62,781 bases of DNA, from positions 1 through 62,781 of the forward strand of contig NZ_SSXE01000027.1 of the NCBI RefSeq assembly GCF_021699195.1, written 5' to 3'. A program made the translations under genes and the position numbers. Position 1 is the first letter of the stretch. Each line of letters begins with the position of its first letter. Positions 58,719 through 62,781 of this stretch are shown here, one piece after another. The notes beneath the pieces were generated by a model that was given only the letters and a program-made list of their open reading frames with translations, did not search any database and was not told the DNA's origin. Source of the stretch: Nonomuraea sp. MG754425. Lineage in GTDB: Bacteria > Actinomycetota > Actinomycetes > Streptosporangiales > Streptosporangiaceae.

Positions 58719-59806
58719 CACTTGATCCCGAGCTCGTCGCAGCCCTTGGCGTACTCTCCGGAGCAGACGTCGGCGGCCTTCATGATGCCGCTGTCGAACA
58801 GCACTTCCTTGACGTTCTCCTTGGTCACGACCGTCGGGACGAACAGCTCGGACGGCGTGTCGTAGAGCTGCGTCTTGCCCGCGGGCTTCCTGCCCTGCAT
58901 GAACTCCCAGGCCACGTTCGCCGACGCCTCGGCCACGATCTTGATGGGCTTGGAGATCGTGTTGTACTGGTCGCCCGAGATGATCCGCTGGGCGGCGGCC
59001 ACCTCGGCGTCGTTGCCGGTGACCGGCGGCACGTCCACGCCGGCGGCCTTGAACGCGGCGATCGAGCCGCCGCCGGTGCCGTCGTTGGCCGCGACCACGC
59101 CGACGATCTGGTCCTTGAACTGGGTGATCTGGCCGCTGACCCAGGTCTGCGCCTTCTCGGGCTGCCAGTCGGGGGTGTCGTACTCGGCCAGCAGCTTGAA
59201 CCCGCTCGAGTCCACCGCGCTGTGAATGCCCTTCTTGATCAGCCCGGCCGCCGCGTCCGTGGGCGAGCCGTTGACCTGGAGGATGCCGCCTTCCGCCTGC
59301 TCCGCCTTGAGGTGGTCCACCAGGGACTGGGCGATCAGGGAGCCGATCTTCTCGTTGTCGAACGAGATGTAGTAGTCGGCCGGTGTGGCCGGGATCGGCC
59401 GGTCGTAGGCGATGATCGGGACCTGCTGCGCCTGCGCGGACTTGACGATGGTGGCCGCGGCGGCGGAGTCGACCGGGTCGATCACGATGGCCTTGACGCC
59501 CTGGGCCAGCGCGGAGTTGGCCTGTTGCTGCTGCTTGGAGGCGTCGGAGTCGGCGTTCTGGTAGATGACCTCGCAGGTCGGGCAGAGCTGCTTCATCCTG
59601 GCCTCGAACAGGGGCTTGTCCTGCAGCTCGTACCGGGTCGAGGCGAGGTCGGGCATGAGGAAGGCGACCTTGGCGTTCTCGACGCCGCCGGTGCCCCCGC
59701 CGGTACCTGCGCCGGAGTCGGAGCCTGAGCCGCAGGCCGCCAGTAGCGAGCTTGCGAGCACTGCCACCGCGGCGAACGCTGAGGTCCGCATCTGAGCTCT
59801 GTTCAC
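58718..59806 (-). CDS. Sugar ABC transporter substrate-binding lipoprotein, XylF/ChvE type
   Basis: 362 residues. Lipoprotein signal with lipobox LAAC (FAAVAVLASSLLAACGSGSD), then a type I periplasmic-binding fold: AFLMPDLASTRYELQDKPLF, IVIDPVDSAAAATIV, IIAYDRPI and YYISFDNEKIGSL, characteristic of xylose and multi-sugar binding proteins. GTG 59806 is preceded by GAGGAA; an in-frame GTG at 59821 lies upstream of that site. First gene of the operon. Confidence 0.92.
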   Translation of the reverse strand: MNRAQMRTSAFAAVAVLASSLLAACGSGSDSGAGTGGGTGGVENAKVAFLMPDLASTRYELQDKPLFEARMKQLCPTCEVIYQNADSDASKQQQQANSALAQGVKAIVIDPVDSAAAATIVKSAQAQQVPIIAYDRPIPATPADYYISFDNEKIGSLIAQSLVDHLKAEQAEGGILQVNGSPTDAAAGLIKKGIHSAVDSSGFKLLAEYDTPDWQPEKAQTWVSGQITQFKDQIVGVVAANDGTGGGSIAAFKAAGVDVPPVTGNDAEVAAAQRIISGDQYNTISKPIKIVAEASANVAWEFMQGRKPAGKTQLYDTPSELFVPTVVTKENVKEVLFDSGIMKAADVCSGEYAKGCDELGIK

Positions 59807-59938
59807 GGGTTGATTCCTCACTTACGCCGGGTTATGAACGCACCTGCCCCCGACACAGGGAACGCCTTCACTCGAGCGCACACCCTGTGGTGCGGCTCAC
59901 GTTAGCGCGCGTTCAGAAACTTTGTCCAGCAAAAGTGT

Positions 59939-60904
59939 TCAGAGCTGATGGGTGGCCGCGAGCAGGCCCTCCGCGGTCGGCGTGTCCGTGACCAGCAGGT
60001 TGAAGAAGCCGCCCTTGGCCCCGGCCACGATCGAGAGCACCTTCTCCGCCCCGACCGCGACGGCGATCGTGTGCGGGATGCGGCGCAGCTCCTCCGGCTC
60101 GGCGGCCACCAGGCGCTCGCTGCCCGGGTAGGTGACCGGCGCGCCGTCGCGGTCGTAGATCCGCATGCACACGTCGCCCACGGCCTGGCGCAGGCCCTCG
60201 GCGTCGCGGGGCATCAGGGACGGCACCATCTGCCTGGTCAGCGGCGGCGAGCCGATGCCCACGACCGCGCACTTGGCGTGCGCCCACAGGTCCATCACCC
60301 GGCGCACCGAGGGCTCGTGCTGCAGCGAGTAGAACAGCTCGGGGCCGGGCAGCGCGGGCGCGTAGAGGTAGGCGGGCACGCCGCCCGCGCGCTCGGCCAG
60401 GACGCGGGTGGTCTCGTTGGTCTGGAACCAGGGCTGCGGCTCCTCCTGGCCGCCCACGGCGGGGGCGATCGTGACGCCCGGGTACCGGCCGAGGCCCTCG
60501 CGGGCGCACTCGTACACGGTGGTGCCGGAGGAGACCAGCACGACGTCGCCCGACTCCAGCCCGACGGCGGCCAGCGCGCGGGCCACGCCCGGCGCCAGCC
60601 ACGGGCCCAGCGCCGGGCCGCTGACCTTGGGGACCAGGTAGACGCGGTCGAGGCCGAGCGCCTGCGCCACCTCGGCCGCCAGCGGGCCGTCGCCGAGCGC
60701 GGCCGGGCGGTGCACCTTGATCTCGACGATGCCCTGCCTGCGGGCCTCGGTGAGCAGCCGGCTCACGGTCGCCCTGCTCACGCCCAGGCGTTTGGCGATG
60801 TCGCCCTGGGTGGCGTCGTCCAGGTAGTACTGCTGGGCCGCCGCGTACATCAGCTCGTGGGGGAACCTGGCCTGAGCCTCGGGGGCGACGTCGGCGGCAT
60901 TCAT
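59939..60904 (-). CDS. SorC/DeoR-type sugar-responsive regulator
   Basis: 321 residues: N-terminal HTH (YYLDDATQGDIAKRLGVSRATVSRLLTEARRQGIVEI) and a C-terminal sugar-phosphate-binding domain (LVSSGTTVYECAREGLGRYPGVTIAPAVGG; HTIAVAVGAEKVLSIVAGAKGGFFNLLVTD). SorC proteins sense a phosphorylated sugar, here presumably a product of the downstream kinases. ATG 60904 gives the usual N-terminus. GTTCAG repeats about 27 bp apart (near 59909 and 59936), between this gene and the operon, are possible sites. Confidence 0.9.
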   Translation of the reverse strand: MNAADVAPEAQARFPHELMYAAAQQYYLDDATQGDIAKRLGVSRATVSRLLTEARRQGIVEIKVHRPAALGDGPLAAEVAQALGLDRVYLVPKVSGPALGPWLAPGVARALAAVGLESGDVVLVSSGTTVYECAREGLGRYPGVTIAPAVGGQEEPQPWFQTNETTRVLAERAGGVPAYLYAPALPGPELFYSLQHEPSVRRVMDLWAHAKCAVVGIGSPPLTRQMVPSLMPRDAEGLRQAVGDVCMRIYDRDGAPVTYPGSERLVAAEPEELRRIPHTIAVAVGAEKVLSIVAGAKGGFFNLLVTDTPTAEGLLAATHQL

Positions 60905-60989
60905 GCGCGCGCTCCTGGGATGCGATGCGTGAACAGATTTGCAGAACTGATGCGCAACCACTATAGCTTCGTGCTTCCCGCAGCACAGG

Positions 60990-61967
60990 CTAGCCGTTGA
61001 CCAACGCGTCGCCGAGCGGGGTACGGGCGTACAGGACGCTGCGGCCCGTGCGCGTGCCCGCGATCAGGCCCGTCCGGCGCAGCGCCGCGATGTGGCCGCC
61101 CGTGGTGCCCACACTCTGCCCGAGCAGCGCGGCGAGCTGGGTGGTGGTGGCCGGCTCGGCCAGCTCGGCCAGGACGCGGGCGCGGCTGCGGCCGATCAGC
61201 CCCGCCAGGTGCCGGTCCGGCGCGCGCTCGGGAGCCCCGGTGCCCCGCGCGGGATAGACCATCGCGTACGGCCAGGCGTCCTCCAGGTACGCGCCGATGC
61301 GGCCGACGAACGCGGACGGCAGGAAGAGCAGCCCCTTGCCGTCCAGCCTGACGGACCGGCCGGGGGAGACCAGCTCCAGCTCGATCCGGCCACCGGCCCG
61401 CCAGCGCACCTGGGGGCTGAGGTCCTCCAGCGCCGTGCCCCAGCCGTAGGCGGCCAGCCGCCCGGCCCGGTGCACCACGTCGCGCTGCAACGTCGCGCGC
61501 AGCCGCGGCCAGTCGTGGGACAGGATCCGCGTCCACAACGCCTCGTACGCCCGCGCGAACCGGGCCACCACCTCCGGCCCGAGCAGCAGCTCCCTGACCC
61601 AGGACGGCACGGGAGGCCGCTGGGCCAGCACCCGCCGGATCTCCGCGTGCGCCTGGGCCGGCGGCGTGGCGCGCACGGCGGCCAGTTCCTCCTCGAACGG
61701 CACGTCCGCGGCGGTGGGCGGGGGCGCGATGAAGGAGACGTTCGCGGCGCCCGCGTTGCCGCTGATCGCGGCGGCGGCCCGCAGCACCGGATGCTCGTCC
61801 GCCAGCCGCCGGTACGCCTCCCGCCGCCGCTCGGACCACGGGCCGTGCACGCCCGCGGGGAAGTGGCCCGCCAGCACCCAGTGCGCGTGCATGGTCTCGA
61901 CGAGCGGCGAGATCGCGAACCTGCTCGCGATCAGATCCTGCGGGACGACCTCGATCGTCACTACCAC
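60990..61967 (-). CDS. ArsR-type regulator with N-terminal DUF5937-like domain
   Basis: 325 residues. Most of the protein is a unique N-terminal domain (IASRFAISPLVETMHAHWVLAGH...); the DNA-binding winged helix is C-terminal (SRARVLAELAEPATTTQLAALLGQSVGTTGGHIAALRRTGLIAGTRTGRSVLYARTPLGDAL). GTG 61967 or GTG 61961 starts it. Divergent from an MFS exporter across a dyad, so it probably represses that gene. Confidence 0.85.
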   Translation of the reverse strand: MVVTIEVVPQDLIASRFAISPLVETMHAHWVLAGHFPAGVHGPWSERRREAYRRLADEHPVLRAAAAISGNAGAANVSFIAPPPTAADVPFEEELAAVRATPPAQAHAEIRRVLAQRPPVPSWVRELLLGPEVVARFARAYEALWTRILSHDWPRLRATLQRDVVHRAGRLAAYGWGTALEDLSPQVRWRAGGRIELELVSPGRSVRLDGKGLLFLPSAFVGRIGAYLEDAWPYAMVYPARGTGAPERAPDRHLAGLIGRSRARVLAELAEPATTTQLAALLGQSVGTTGGHIAALRRTGLIAGTRTGRSVLYARTPLGDALVNG

Positions 61968-61969
61968 CT

Positions 61970-61985
61970 TTCGGTTATATCCGAA
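61970..61985. promoter_or_regulatory. Dyad operator between the ArsR and MFS genes
   Basis: TTCGGTTATATCCGAA is an almost perfect 16-bp palindrome (one mismatched pair), 2 nt from the ArsR start and about 40 nt from the MFS start. Its AT-rich centre could hold a -10 element. Confidence 0.75.
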
Positions 61986-62026
61986 TAAATCGCACGGGTG
62001 TGGGGGTGGGCCGCACCATCGGGGGC

Positions 62027-62781
62027 GTGACGGGCGCGACGTTCGGCGAGGTGTTCGCCGTCAAGGAGTTCAGGGTCCTGTTCGCCGGCTTCGTGCTGCT
62101 CATCGGCGGCGACGTGATCAAGATGCTGGCGCTGTCCGTATTGGTGTACGCGCGGACCGGCTCGCCCGGCCTGTCGGCCGCCGCGTACATGGCGGGGTGG
62201 CTCCCGTTCATCGTCGGCGGGCTGTTCCTGCTCTCGCTCGCCGACCGGCTGCCGGCGCGGGCGCTCATGGTGGCCGGCGAGCTGGTCAGGGCCGTGACCT
62301 GCCTGCTGCTGGCCTACGCCGGGCTACCGATCTGGGCGATGCTGGCGCTGGTGCTGGTCACGGGGCTGCTGTCGCCGGTGTTCATGGCGGCGCGGGCGGC
62401 CATGCTGCCCGAGGTGCTGCCCGGAGACGCGTACGTGCTGGGACGCTCGGTGCTCAACGTGGCCTCCGCGAGCGCGCAGATCGCCGGGCTGTCGGTGGGC
62501 GGCGCGGCGCTGGCCGTCGCGAGCCCGGCGGGCGCGCTGGCCGTCACCGCCGGGCTGTCCCTGGCCGGGGCCCTCGTCCTGCGGTTCGGGCTGCCGCGCC
62601 GGCCCGCCAGGGGCGGCGCGCGGCGCGGGGCGGTGCGGGAGACGCTGCGGGTGAACCGGCGGCTGCTCACCGACGGGCGGGTGCGGGGGTTGCTGCTGGC
62701 CGGCTGGTTGCCGTGCGTCTGCCTGGCCGGGGCCGAGGCCATGGTGGTGCCCTACCTGGGCGGAGGGGGCCAGGCGGGGGT
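62027..62781 (+). CDS. MFS transporter, cut off by the window end
   Basis: 251 or more residues, still open at the last base. N-terminal VTGATFGEVFAVKEFRVLFAGFVLLIGGD and successive membrane helices (GGLFLLSLADRLPARALMVAGELVRAVTCLLLAYAG; SPVFMAARAAMLPEVLPGDAYVLGRSV) fit the MFS group often paired with ArsR/DUF5937 regulators. GTG 62027 or in-frame GTG 62006 may start it. Likely a drug or metabolite exporter. Confidence 0.85.
   Translation, partial: MTGATFGEVFAVKEFRVLFAGFVLLIGGDVIKMLALSVLVYARTGSPGLSAAAYMAGWLPFIVGGLFLLSLADRLPARALMVAGELVRAVTCLLLAYAGLPIWAMLALVLVTGLLSPVFMAARAAMLPEVLPGDAYVLGRSVLNVASASAQIAGLSVGGAALAVASPAGALAVTAGLSLAGALVLRFGLPRRPARGGARRGAVRETLRVNRRLLTDGRVRGLLLAGWLPCVCLAGAEAMVVPYLGGGGQAG

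Overview
The window is about 63 kb of very GC-rich DNA with strongly G/C-biased third codon positions, GTG and TTG starts, several apparently leaderless genes and an actinobacterial iron box. Gene content (smc-ftsY, DUF177-rpmF-rnc-mutM, a SigR-type sigma factor, GlbO, PbpA-like, MsiK-dependent type sugar importers) points to a filamentous actinomycete, most likely of the Streptosporangiales (Nonomuraea-like). The genus is an inference. I saw no rRNA, tRNA, CRISPR array, insertion sequence or prophage.

Layout. 1-14.2 kb is a conserved housekeeping block on the plus strand: recG, rsmD, coaD, DUF177, rpmF, rnc, mutM, (a divergent MFS/LysR pair), acyP, a small coiled-coil protein, smc and ftsY. 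14.2-28 kb is mixed: two possible small ORFs plus a TPR protein, glbO, an iron-box-controlled FecCD importer, a Cds1-like PLP enzyme, a SigR-like sigma factor without an adjacent anti-sigma gene, an EamA exporter with a divergent XRE-cupin regulator, a NodB lipoprotein, DUF2461 and typA. 28-49 kb is accessory: three large STAND/NB-ARC-TPR-LuxR regulators, each next to a truncated acyl-adenylating (ANL) enzyme homologue, interspersed with an aldehyde dehydrogenase, a secreted M14 carboxypeptidase, a secreted cell-wall-type protein, a GH1 beta-glucosidase with TetR, an aldo/keto reductase with MerR, and a PbpA-like protein with altered catalytic motifs. 49-61 kb holds two carbohydrate systems: a CUT1-type importer behind a perfect LacI-type palindrome, and a tightly overlapping seven-gene minus-strand operon (ribose/xylose-type ABC importer, two FGGY kinases, histidine phosphatase, 2-hydroxyacid dehydrogenase) with a SorC regulator. 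An ArsR regulator with a divergent, cut-off MFS gene ends the window.

The most unusual feature is the ANL-fragment/STAND-LuxR module, present three times. The three ANL-like proteins retain the N-terminal fold but lack the adenylate-binding P-loop and the whole C-terminal half, so they cannot be working ligases. Their promoters share one architecture: two 6-bp half-sites of the type T(A/G)(C/G)A(T/C)A at 12-bp spacing, an ATG-centred element 27 bp after the first half-site, a TAnnnT -10 box at 50-51 bp, and a start codon 6-7 nt later, which implies leaderless mRNA. A fourth copy of this promoter lies just after the third regulator. The three LuxR recognition helices are nearly identical, so one shared regulon is a reasonable hypothesis. 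I know of no described system of this kind.
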